The notes under the pieces were generated by a model. It was not told the DNA's origin. It worked only from the letters and a program-made list of their open reading frames with translations, and made no database searches. Of a stretch of 64,000 nt of DNA, positions 24,169 through 37,400 are shown one piece after another. A program made the translations under genes and the position numbers. The number at the start of each line of letters is the position of its first letter. The first letter of the stretch is position 1. This DNA comes from Anniella stebbinsi (taxonomy: Eukaryota; Chordata; Lepidosauria; Squamata; Anniellidae): assembly GCA_029215795.1 (NCBI GenBank), contig JARDYH010000002.1:21817001-21881000 (forward strand), in the 5' to 3' direction.

Positions 24169-27100
24169 CTATCTACTATCTATCTATCTATCTAGCTATC
24201 TGGAGAGGGAAATGAATGTGTGAGAGAATAGTGGTCCAGCTGTTCACAATTTCTGAAGTGTATCATAACTTTAAAACAATTGATATAACCGACTAGATGA
24301 TTATGAATTAGCATTTCCATATCACTGTACCTTTGCTTGCTCTACAATATCAGCTAAAACAACAGAATCATCTTCTTGAAAATTCACAGTTGTTTTCTTC
24401 CTTGCTTCCTTCTCCTTGATCTGTTTCTCAATACGTCTCTTCTGCCTATCATCAAATTAACATTTGAATTACATCATGATTAAAACCGTATCTCTCTGTT
24501 AAAAGGCTGGCAGCAAATGCCCATCATTCGAACAGCCTGTGGCCAGTTCCAAAGTTGAGAGGGCTCTCAACAAAGTGGGCCATCTCCTAAATCAGTGTGC
24601 TCCCCTGGCAATAAACTCACATGGGCCTCATCTTCATGCCGCCGGGAGCGCTGCGCCCTGACGCCTCCCTGGCATTGTGCGCCACATTTACATTCCTTAT
24701 GCCAGTCCTGACCTAACGGGCGCAACAGTGCCTTTTCTTTTGTTTCTGCCTGTGCTGCCGAGCATTCGGCAGCGCAGCAGCTGCTGGAAGGGGGACTGGG
24801 AGCTTCGGCTCCCCTACTCAAAGGTGTTGTTGTTGTTGTTGTTATTATTATTTACAAAATGGGGGAGGACAGCAGAGGAGCGTCATTTTTTTTAAAAACA
24901 ACTTTAAATGGGGGAGGAGGACTGCCACTAACTAAAAAAGTCGCATTTAATGGCTGACTTTTTAAATTCGCGGCAAAGGGCCTTTGCCCCTACACATCTT
25001 AGCACTGGCAGCTGCGTCATGTAACACAACTGCCGCCAGTGCGAAGACCTGTTGGCAGGATCTACACTACTGCTTTAAAATGGTTTATAACAGTTTTGAC
25101 AACTGTTGGGGCCCATGACACACTCCATATACAGTTTTCAAAATGTTTTCAAAGTGCTTTATCCTGCTTGGTGTAGATCTGGCCGTTGACGGAAACTCTT
25201 CATCTAGAGGTACCCTTGGAAAGAGCACTAGGGAGTTGGGCCCAGGGCATTCATAGTATCATAGAATAGTAGAGTTGGAAGGGGCTTATAAGGCCATCGA
25301 GTCCAACCCCCTGCTCAATGCAGGAATCTACCTTAAAGCATACCTGATAGATGGTTGTCCAGCTGCCTCTTGAATGCATCTAATGTGGGAAAGCCCACGA
25401 CCTCCCTAGGTAATTGGTTCCATTGTCGTATTTCTCTAACAGTCAGGAAGTTTTCCTGCTGTCCAGCCGGAATCTGGCTTTGAGTAACTTCAGCCCATTA
25501 TTCCATGTCCTGCATTCTGGGTTGATCGAGAAGAGATCCTGGCCCTCCTCTGTGTGACAACCTTTCAAGTATTTGAACAGTGCTATCATGTTTCCCTCAA
25601 TCTTCTCTTCTCCAGGCTAAACATGCACAATTCTTTCAATCTCTCCTCATAGGGCTTTGTTTCAGGGCATTGTGGGAAATTTAAAATGACAGCTTTCCAA
25701 ACCAGTCGTCTACTGCAGGGGTCCACAGCAAGCCAATGGGCTTTGCTGCAGCCCTGGGATCTGCCCAAGGGTGCCAGATTTTGATGCCAGGCATTTAACA
25801 TGGTATTTAGGGGGTAGGCAGATGAGACAGTATTTGGCAATATGAGAGTGAGGAGGCTGCTCCTATACCCAAGACTAAAACAAATCTTTTGGGGGCCTTT
25901 CAAGAAGGCAGGCATAGACATTGGCTCTTTTGCACCAAAGGTGTACAGTGTTACATTGTAACATTGGTCGCTTACTATGAACATTCTTTCTAGTTTAGTG
26001 TGACATCCAATAATGGGTTAAGTCTTCCCACCATCCAAAAAAGGCAGGGGTCACATAACAAAGATCTTTGTCTAATTTGGTGATCCTCCTCCTTTGAGAC
26101 AGGAGATAATAGAGGAGCCCGCAGAGAGGGTAGAAAAAAAGCAGTGTCTGCCAAAGGTACATGATTCAGGGATCCAAGAAGAGAAGGAGCTGGCGAAGGA
26201 GCTAGAAAACTGGATTGGAGATAGTTATGGGAGAAACAACTCTGTCCTGGTCAAATCCCTCCTCATACCAAACTGGGAAGTTATTGGACTACAACTCTCA
26301 TCATCCCTGACATCAACTGGGGCTGATGGGAGTTTGAGTCCAACATCAGCAGGGCAACAATTTTAAACAACCCTGAGACTGGCCCACATGATGGCCTACA
26401 GGCCCTATTGCTATTCTACAAATAGTGCACAGGGAGGATTCAAGATTTGGTTGCAAGGCTAATGTGAACAGCTCTTTCCCAGTCACTTTAGGGTTCAGAG
26501 ACCATTTCCTGACCTTCAAAGGTGGGCAGACCCTCTGGGCTAAGATGTCGTCTTAAAAAATATACGAGAATGAACAGCAACAACAACAAATCTTAAACTC
26601 AGTTTAGCAGACTGAAGGGAAAAGATGCAACCACCTGCTGTCAGCAAAACAACTGGTGAACTCTCTGTGATACTTCTACAGAAGCAGGGATAACAACTTA
26701 GTTTTCTGAAAGAAGACATTGTGGCTCCTTGTTTCGACCAGGGTAAGTCCATTATCTTCACATTTTGTCTCCTCTTGGGCAGAGGAGAGACCACTGTTCC
26801 TGGACTGGCAACTAGTAAGGATAAATTATATTTTATCTGCATTGTATCATCAGCCTGTAGGTATAGGCCTTTTCTTACCACAATTTCATATTATTGGTAG
26901 GTATAACCAAATTAAGGTATATCAGTACTTTTGATCTTACCTTTTTTTACTATTCCTATCTTGTCTTGCTTCATATGGTTTAATGTTAGCTTTTAATAAC
27001 TGATGCTCTTTATACCCAATATGTGGGGCTTGGGAAACCTGGCGGCTTTGCTCAAACGCAATGAGATTTTGAAGTGGTATGAGTTTTGGTATTTGAAACT

Positions 27101-30100
27101 GTTCAGGAAAGCAAAGAGAATATCATAGTTATGTTAAGAGTGTTTCCCTTCCAATGCAATGGTGACTGGGATAAGCAGAAAAAGTCAGACTCTGACACTA
27201 GTCAAAGACATTCAAATTCTATTAATGTAAATTGACACAGGGCACAGTCTTTGGTGAAGAATCAAGCATAGCAAGGAGTCATGTTTACTGCATGCTTAAA
27301 TCCCATGTATACATTTTAAAGGAAGAGTTAAATGTTTTTTATTCAAAATATTATGAGAATTTATAAAATCCATTACCTTGGTGAGTGGGGGTAAAGTAGC
27401 GTAAAGCAATGGTAATCCTTTCTGCCAAAATGGGTCTCTGGAACCTGTCTCCTTTCCTGTAAGTTTATCAGCTATTAAAACTGAAGGTTGTTTGGATGGT
27501 GAGCGGGGCTGCAGATATAGCAGGGGGATGTCAGCAAAAGATCTGTAATCTTTATGCAAGGGGATTTCATGGTCAACCAGTGGTTTCTCTGCCTTTAGAT
27601 GAGCATGAAGGTGCTGTGAAGGTGCCACGTTTCCCTTTTTTTCACATTCATCCAGATAAAGGTATTTAGAAGCCCCCTTATTTATAGTTTCTCCCCAACG
27701 GTTCATCTGCTCTTGTGCTGGCCTTATAAGTTCATGATCAGAGTTGTTCACATCTAGGTGCACTGTTTCCCCATTTTTGTGCCTCGGTATCTGTAAACTC
27801 TGAGGATTCTTTACCGTAGGAGGAGGTGGACCCCAGGCTTCTCTTCGTTGTGGGAATGGTCCAATTAAAGGTTTAGGGGGGGTTACTGGGCAGATATTGA
27901 GCGGCTGGAATTGATAGTTTGGTTTAAGTTTAAGCAAAGGAAACCCATCCACATTATTTAAGGGTTTTGCCAATGGAATAAGCTTAGGCTTCTTCTCAGC
28001 ATGTAGGGAAGCAGATAATAGAAGTAGTGGCCTGGCTGTAACTTGTTGAAGCAAGCTCTGAAATGGTGGAATCTGCCCTGTTCCACTGGACTGGCTCCCT
28101 GGTAAGTCTGAAGAATTGTTGATGTGTGGAGGATTCTAAATGAGAAAAATTAAGTTACACTGTAAAATTTATTATATATAATATTTACAAACATTGTCTT
28201 AATATAATAGACAAAACTATTGAAGGCACTTAATGAATGATAGCTTTTTATTCTAAAAATGCAAATCTTTACTTACTGGAATATTTCCATTATGGCTTTG
28301 TTCATGTAAGCTGCTCTTTCCCTGAGGACTGGTGTTTTTCTTATTAACATTCCAACTGTTTTCTAGAGTTGACACCTGTGTTTTTGGAAAGACATCTGAT
28401 GGATGCTTAGGGAGAGATCTATCTATGTTGGTCCCTCCATCGTTTGAAGCCTGGCTTCTTCCCAGCTGAAAGGGCTGTGACTGCTGCATCTGCTGTGATA
28501 TATTTGGCAGGTTGGCAAAGGATGATCCTACTACTTGCATGAGGCTCATAAAGTTGATTTGCTGCAGCTAGAAGAGAAATTAAGATTTGCTAAAATCCAT
28601 ACACAAATTATTTATAGTTGCACAATTATCCTGTTAAAACTGATAACAACAGGAATTCTCTCCTGCTTCCCTGGTCATACTTTTCTTATTCTAATCCACT
28701 CATTCTTCAAGTGGCACACAGTTATCTCAGCTCAATGAAATCAGTAGCTGAATAATACCAAGCATTCTGCTGGGTATCCTTAAATTTATTATTACCACTT
28801 TAAAGCAAATTTGGCACGTATAAGTAGTATAAGAACAGTTATTACAGATGCAGAATTTTTACTGATATAAGAGTATGTTCAAATGATTAATTTACTGCAG
28901 TACATTTTCTCACTTAGAGGATCGTCTGAAAGAGTATGACACCACTTCACTATATAACTAACAAGTGGAAGGGTAGGTGGAATTGTGACCCCAAGGCTGA
29001 GTGGGTGTGCTCCCAACTATGCCTCTGCCTCAAGGCATTCATCAGAGTAGGGGGTGGGCAACTGCTGGTGATCCAAAAATCCTTTTTGCCCCCAGGACCT
29101 CGCCCTCTAAGTGAGCTCCAAAAATGAAAATGAAGTTCAAAAGTAGCAACCATATTGGCTACAGAGCACCAAAAGGGTATAATTCACTTGTTCTCAAGCT
29201 AAATTTCTCCCTTTGGGCATTCTGTAGCAGCTACAAAGCACAAAAATTGTCAAATTTACTTTGGAAGCAAGCTATTTTTGATCCTTTGAGTGCTCCATAC
29301 AAACCCCATTTTCGTCAGGGGACAATCCCCCCCCATTTAGGGGGTTAACAGGGGCCGCATGCGGCCTGTGTGTTACCCACCCCTGCAGTAGAATATTGGA
29401 AAAGGGTGTCTATGTGTGTACAGCTGTGTGCATATAGGCTCTCCATGCAAACAGAAACACTGATTGTGTAGTATTCATGCTGAACACATGGAGTTCAGGG
29501 CTGAGTCGAGATCAGAGGCAAAGCCAACAGACATAATCCTGCTTCCCCCTCCATGCATAAGATATATACCCCTTCTGTGCCTGCCCTGTAAGTGTGCCTG
29601 CGAACCATATTTATTTATTTATAAACATTTTTTTCTTCACCAAGGCAGCTTATAACATTTAAGAGTGCAATCCTATCAAGTGCGCCCTCAACTGCTCAGA
29701 AGTCCACCGAGGACGTGGACAAGCTGCTTGGACGAGTGAGGAGGACGACTTGCCCTCTCGATCCCTGTCCTTCATGGCTGGTCGTCCAGGGAGGAGATGC
29801 AGTTAGATCGCAATTACAATATATTATTAATGCATCTCTCAGGGAGGGGAGTTTTCCATGTTTAAAAGAAGCGGTGGTACGGCTGCTTCTAAAGAAGCCC
29901 TCCCTGGATCCCCTGGACTTTAATAACTACAGACCGGTATCAAACCTTCCATTCTTGGGCAAGGTGATCGAGAGGGCGGTTGCCTTTCAACTCCAAGTAG
30001 TCTTGGATGACACTGATTTTCTAGACCCATTTCAAACTGGCTTCAGGGCAGGATACGGAGCTGAGACTGCTATGGTCGCCTTAGTGGATGATCTACGCCT

Positions 30101-31405
30101 GAGTATTGACAGGGGGAGTGTGTCCCTGTTAGTACTTCTGGACCTCTCAGCGGCATTCGATACCATCGACCATGGTATCCTTCTGGAACGCCTGAAGGGA
30201 TTGGGAATCGGGGGCACTGTGCTTCAGTGGTTCCGGTCCTACCTCTCAGGCAGGTTCCAGATGGTGATGCTTGGGGATAGCTGCTCTGCAAAGAAGGAGC
30301 TGCTGTGTGGCGTACCACAAGGTGCCATCCTTTCCCCAATGCTGTTTAACATTTATATGAAACCGTTGGGAGAGATCATCCGGAGGAATGGGGCAGGGTG
30401 CTATCAGTATGCTGATGACACCCAAATATATTTCTCTATGCATTCGATAACAGCGCCAGCTAAGGATAGTGTGTCTCCTCTGAATGAATGCTTGGAGGCG
30501 GTAATGGGCTGGATAAGAAAAACAAACTGAAGCTGAATCCAGACAAGGTGGAGGTGCTTGCTGTCAAAGGCCGCAACCTGGGTTTGAAGGTGTGTCAACC
30601 GGTTCTGGATGGGGTTACACTCCCCCTGAAAGACTGTGTTCACAGCTTGGGGGTGCTCCTGGATCCGTCGCTCCAAATGACAGCCCAGATAGATGCGACG
30701 GCCAGGAGTGCCTACTATCAGCTTCGGCTGATACGCCAGCTGCGCCCCTTCCTAGAGTTGGAAGACCTAAAGATGGTAGTGCACGCGCTGGTAACTTCGA
30801 GGCTCGACTTCTGCAATGCGCTGTACATAGGGCTACCTCTGTGCCTAGTCCGGAAACTTCAACTAGTTCAAAATATGGCAGCCAGGTTGGTCACCGGTAC
30901 ATCTAGGGGTGACCATATTACACCAGCTTTAAAATCGCTCCACCGGCTGCCAATCAGTTTCCAGGCGAAGTATAAAGTGTTGGTTATTACCTTTAAAGCC
31001 CTACATGGTTTGGGTCCAGGTTACCTGCGGGATCGCTTTCTCCCATACAATCCGCCCCACACGCTCAGGTCCTCTTGGAAGAACTTACTGCAGTCGGCCA
31101 AGACTAGGCTGACAACCGTTACCCAGAGGACCTTCTCTTCTGCCGCTCTCAGACTGTGGAATGACCTGCTGGAGGAGACTCGTCAACTTAACAGTCTTTT
31201 AGAATTTAAGAAAGCTATAAAGACTGTTCTCTTCCGGCAGGCATATCCAGTGGAATTTTAGAATGTTTTAAGGATGTTTTTAGGATGTTTTAGGATTTTT
31301 TTATGCAGTTTTAATAATATGTGTCATGTTTTAATTAGTTTTATGTATTTTATCATGTTGTTGTTCCCCGCCTCGATCCAGATGGAGAGGCGGGTAAGAA
31401 ATAAA

Positions 31406-31443
<38 letters not shown>

Positions 31444-34400
31444 GAGGTTCTGAGATTCCTATGTCCTGTTGGCAGGGCAGGAGGAGCAGCAGAGGTCATC
31501 TTCGCCTCCCTGCCCTCCGTCTTTGGTGAGTTTCACTAGACGGGCTTTTCGGCCTGTCTAGCAAGGGCACTTCGGAAGGGGAAAGAAGGAGACTGGAGAA
31601 GGCTCAGAGTATCTTGTATCTTGGCCTCTCTGGTCTCCTCCCCTCCCCATCCACCAGAAAACCATCTTTTCTTTTTCTCCTCTGTTGGTTTTTCGACCTT
31701 GGAGGGCAGCCGGTGCGTTTCTTTCCATGTCAGCTGTGAAGGGGTGGGGGTCAGATCTCCAACTCCCCCTTCCCAGATCACAGCACTGTTGCCAGCTCGG
31801 CAGGGTTTTTCTGAGCAATCCTATGGTCCCTGGTAGAGCGACCCAGGGGCCATAGGATTGCTGTCTTAGAAACATGCAGCAGAATTAAGAAAAGGGGGGA
31901 AAGAATTTTTAAAAATAGAGAATGAAGTGAATACATTTAAAATCACTTGAAAACCAGGCAGAACAAAAAATAAATCAATATGGTAAGCCACTTTGAAGGA
32001 CAGCATGATTTAAGTGTAATGAATGAACAAATAATGTACAAATCACAATATTTCTACTACAGATGGTTCAGATTAGGGGTGTGCATCGGATCGGATCCGA
32101 TCCACGATCCGAATCCGATCTGCCCCACAATCAGAAGAATCCGATCCGATCCACCAAGGTCCGATCCGGATCGGAAAAAATTGGCGGATCGGACGCCATT
32201 TTGAATGCTTTTCCCCATAGCCTAGTATTGTGTTACAAAAACGCCTGTAACTTTTTCATTTTTAAAGATAGAAAGATGAAACTTGGGCACTTTGTAGATG
32301 GGTTAGGGGTAGTTATCTGTCCGAAATTTCAGAAAGATTGGTGCAGGCATTTTGTGGCAATTAATTTTTTAATAAAAAACCAGGAATGCCTATAACTTTT
32401 TCATTTTTAAAGTTCCACACATGAAAGTTTGCCACATTGTAGGAGGTACATTGGGACCTATGTGTGTGAAATTTCAGAAACGTAGGTGCTTGCCTTGTGT
32501 GGCAATTAATTTTAGAAAAATGGGTAGTAGTGGTGTAAATACAGTTATGCCTCCAACTTTTTTTATTTTTAAAGATACAAACAGGAAACCTGGGCACATT
32601 ACAGGTAACACTTTACTTGATATATGTGTGTGAAATTTCAGAAAGCTAGGTCCAGGCATGTAGTGGAAAGGTATATTTGAAACAATGAGGAAAGAAACGC
32701 CTATAACTTGTTTATTTTAAAAGTTAGAAGTCTGAAAGTTGCTCACTTTGTAGATGGGTTAGGGGTAGTTGTCTGTCAGAAATTTCAGAAAGTTAGGTCC
32801 AGGCATTTGGTGGCTATGGATTTTTTAGATTAAAAGTTACAAAAGTTTTTCCACAGAGGCTTGGGCTGTCAATTGCACCCCCATCCCCCGCCTCCCCCTC
32901 CCTCTTTTATCTGTCAAAACTCCGTGTTGTTGTAACTTTTAATCTAAAAAATCCATAGCCACCAAATGCCTGGACCTAACTTTCTGAAATTTCTGACAGA
33001 TAACTACCCCTAACCCATCTACAAAGTGAGCAACTTTCAGACTTCTAACTTTTAAAATAAAAAAGTTATAGGCGTTTCTTTCTTCATTGTTTCAAAAATA
33101 CCTTGCCACTACATGCCTGGACCTAGCTTTCTGCAATTTCACACACATATCAAGCAAAGTGTTACCTGTAATGTGCCCAAGTGTCCTGTTTGTATCTTTA
33201 AAAATAAAAAAGTTGGAGGCATAACTGTATTTACACCACTACTACCCATTTTTCTAAAATTAATTGCCACACAAGGCAAGCACCTACGTTTCTGAAATTT
33301 CACACATAGGTCCCAATGTACCTCCTACAATGTGGCAAACTTTCATGTGTGGAACTTTAAAAATGAAAAAGTTATAGGCATTCCTGGTTTTTTATTAAAA
33401 AATTGCCACAAAATGCCTGCACCAATCTTTCTGAAATTTCTGACATAACTACCCCTAACCCATCTACAAAGTGCCCAAGTTTCATCCTATCTTTAAAAAT
33501 GAAAATGTTATAGGTGTTTTTGTAACACAATACTAGGCTATGGGGAAATGCATTCAAAATGGCGTCCGATCTGAAAATCGGACATCCGATTTTCGGATCG
33601 GATCTGATCCGCCCAACCTCCGATCCGATCCGACCCCCCAGGTCTGATTCCAATCCACTATCCGATTTGATCCGGGGGGTCAGTGCACATCCCTAGTTCA
33701 GATATCCCCAGAAGTTCCACAAATTCTATGGAACTATTCTAGCACGATCTATAGCCCCTGTATTTGTATCCATATTTTGTATAATGAGACATTTTCACCT
33801 GAACCAGTTTAAACATTTCATCTTGGAGCATTTGCCTGACAGCCTCTGAAGTGTTCAATGACGGTGCTGTCAGATCTCTTGCATCAACTTCTTCTTTCTT
33901 TGAACCAATGGTATCACTTGAAACAGTACTTGACACAACAGTGAAAGAAGGCTGATCATCAGAGACAGAGATCTCTGTGCTGCTGAGACAGAGGGGGAAA
34001 TATGCTTGTGATAAACTGAGAAACTTACAAAATACCTAGATTCTGATTCTTTTACTAAATACATATGTGATATAGACCTGGTTCATACATAGTAACTAAC
34101 CACTTGATTTCATGGTTGGTAGACAGTTTAAGGAGCTGTTAAGTGTTCAAGGAAATACAACTGCTTGCACAATGCGTTACATCCAAATCCAGACCGCTAA
34201 ACAACTCAGCGGCTAACCCATGGTTTGGATGTCACACTCCACAACCTACAAAGGAGTCAATTCTAGGTTGTAGAGTAAAAGCGGAAAAGGTGGTCCCATT
34301 TTCCCCTGCTCATGAACAATAACCCATTGGTTTTTAAACTGAGTGGTTGTTGTATGCAAACAGGGCAATAGAGCCTGTCTTCAATCCTTCTACTGCTCTC

Positions 34401-37400
34401 TTTCTATTCCAGCAGCATTCTCCAGTCTGGTATCCTCCAGATGTTTTTGGATTTCAACTTCCATCAGTCACAACCAGCATGGGCAATGGTCAGGAATGCT
34501 GGAGTTGTAGTCCAAAATATCTGAAGGGCACTAAGCTGGAGAAGGCGGTGCAAGAGATACTAACTTTCTGGACACCGCCAAATCATTTACAGGAATGGCA
34601 AGACTTGGACAAGTGTCTGCTATTTTTATCAACCACTGTGAAAGACAGAAAAGTAGGCTGGACATGTTCCTTAATACTGAAAAGACATGAGTTAATTTTA
34701 ACTGGGAATTGACTCAAGGAAGTGAGTTCAATGTGTGGAGCTTGGCAATGCTATTTTGGGCAGCATTAATAGAAGTATAACTTCCAAATCATGCGAGGAA
34801 CTTGTTCCCCTCTATTTGGCACTGGTTAGGCCCCATCTTGAGTATTGTGTCCAGTTCTGGGCACCACACTTCAAGAAGGATGCAGACAAGCTGGAGTGTG
34901 CTCAGAGAAGAGCAATGAGGATGATCAGGGGTCTGGAAACAAAGCCTTATGAGAAGAGATTGAAAGAACTGGGCATGTTTAGCCTGGAGAAGAGAAGATT
35001 GAGGGGAGACGTGATAGTGCTTTTCAAATACTTGAAAGGTTGTCACACTGAGGAAGGCCAGGATCTCTTCTCGATCAACCCAGAGTGCAGGACGCAGAGG
35101 AATGGGCTCAAGTTACAGGAAGCCAGATTCTGGCTGGACATCAGGAAAACTTCCTAACTCTTAAAGCAATACGACAATGGAACCAATTACTTAGGGAGGT
35201 CATGGGCTCTTCCACATTAGAGGCATTCAAGAGGCAGCTGGACAACCATCTATCAGGTATGCTTTAAGGTGGATTCCTGCATTGAGCAGGGGGTTGGACT
35301 CGATGGCCTTACAGGCTCCTTCCAACTCTACTATTCTATGATTCTGTGAATATAATAGTAGTACTTCCTCAAACACTTAACAGCTCCTTAAACTGTCTAC
35401 CAACCATGAAACCAAGTGGTTAGTTACTACTTAGAATGTGTGACCTAGTGGAACCACTCAGGCTGATTCACATTAATGTTTTGCTATATGGAATGCTTAC
35501 CACACATCAACAGCACTTAGGTTTGAAAAGGAATGAAAGCTACCAGTCTTGAAAGCCAATGACAGTGAAACACAGGATTTTAGGCTGAGCCTTGATGAAC
35601 TGAAGCTCAAAATTAAACCCAGGAGTTCAGCCATCAGGTGTAGGCAGTACCAGGCAATGTGATGCAAATTCATGAAGCGGCCAACTTTGTAAATGATAAG
35701 TTTAAATGGCCACAAGCACTATAGATTAAGGCAACAAATGACTGTACAGTCAATATGTTCATGATATTAAGAAGAACTTAGTTTCTTTTACCTAGTAGTT
35801 TTTGCATTCACTTCAGGACAGAACGAAGGAAGAACGTTGCTGGGAATTGCATCACATGTAGTTCTGTAAATGCGGAAAGAATGATATGTCAGATTTTTTT
35901 CATCACATTATCTCAATTTTAAAGCATGTCAATTATTTAAAAGACTTTTCATGTAAAATTTCAAGACATTACTTACAATGCCAATGAATTCATTGTCTGT
36001 CAAGCCATGATATTTTTTTTCTAATTGTAAACAAACACTGTTACCTTGTCCACAATGTTTGATTGTTTATATATCTAGCCTCCATAGCCATTAGCAACCA
36101 ACTCAAACAGAAGTCTCCAGCTTACTCACTCAAATGCTAGGGTGCAATGCTAAGCACACTTAAGATACCAGAGATTATGCTGTTTAATTTAACAAAAGCA
36201 AGAAAAATACGAACAAAACCGGCGCTATCAAGATAATCAAAAAAGGCATTTCTAAGGAGAAAACCAATATACTGTTTATTCCAAAGGAAAAGCGAATCCT
36301 TAAAGACATTCGCAAAAATGTTTTTTTACAATTATTTAAATATTAAAGAGGTAACGTTTAAAAAGTGCAATTGTGCTATGGATTTTCATTTCAGTAGATG
36401 TTGAGTTTTATTGATTCTGTAAGAACATATCTATCAAACTCTGGCATGCATACACACAATAAAACCATTCATAACTTTGTGTGTGAGAGAGAGGAACTGA
36501 GATAGAAAATTTCTCACCCATCCAGCTTCATAAATTCTTCTTCCAATGTTTCCCTCAATGGTTCTTCATGTGGGCATTCAGCATCTGATATAGACAGCTG
36601 CAATTTAAAAAGTAGTATTTAAGGGCATATGAATATATCATACACCTGCTGTATAGCAATCTCTTCTTTAAACCTATGAAGTCTACCATTAATTCCTTCA
36701 TTCCGTTTATACCCTGATTTCCAGCCAATTGCTGACCTTTCGTAAGTAAATAGTCAGTATTCGTGTGATCAGAGACATGCACGGCTCTGTAGCCACAGTT
36801 ATATCATGTGCTCATTGCCACAACACTCTCAGCTTTCTATAAAAAGAAGAAATCACTTTCAGCTCTCATTCCGCAGATACAACATGTCATGGGCAGAAAA
36901 TAGGTGGGAGCCCAGCAGGTCTCCCTATAGACAACAGGTTGGACTTGAGCACATCAAGCAATGTTCTGTGGCTCCTACCTCTTCACTGTAATTAGAAGTA
37001 TGCCAATTTTCCATCAGCCTTAAGAGTCTCCTTTGAGAAGTTTAAAATGTTCACCTATGTACTAATTTGACTATTTTCCTTATCAGGGTGAGAATCAGCA
37101 CAAGGAGAATGAGATAAAGGATGAATCTATATTCCAGTGTCTCAGCCATGTGTTACTGAACTGTCATGGTTGAAGAACAGTATGAAATAATGACATAATT
37201 GCCATGACAATTGTCTCCCAAACCAGCATGTTGAGCTCTTCTTCATCTGCTGCCAGGTTTTTGGTCCAAAGTGCTGATATTTGAGGGAGTTGCCCAGTCC
37301 TGATGGCAAGGATGGATGCCATCTCTCTGAGATACAACTAGTTTTCCCTGCACATTTTCCCTTGGGAGGTCATTTGCATTCATAGGAACTATTACATTTA

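Noticed and set aside
24118..24201. CRISPR-like or satellite array
   Set aside because: Simple TCTA tetranucleotide repeat without spacers.
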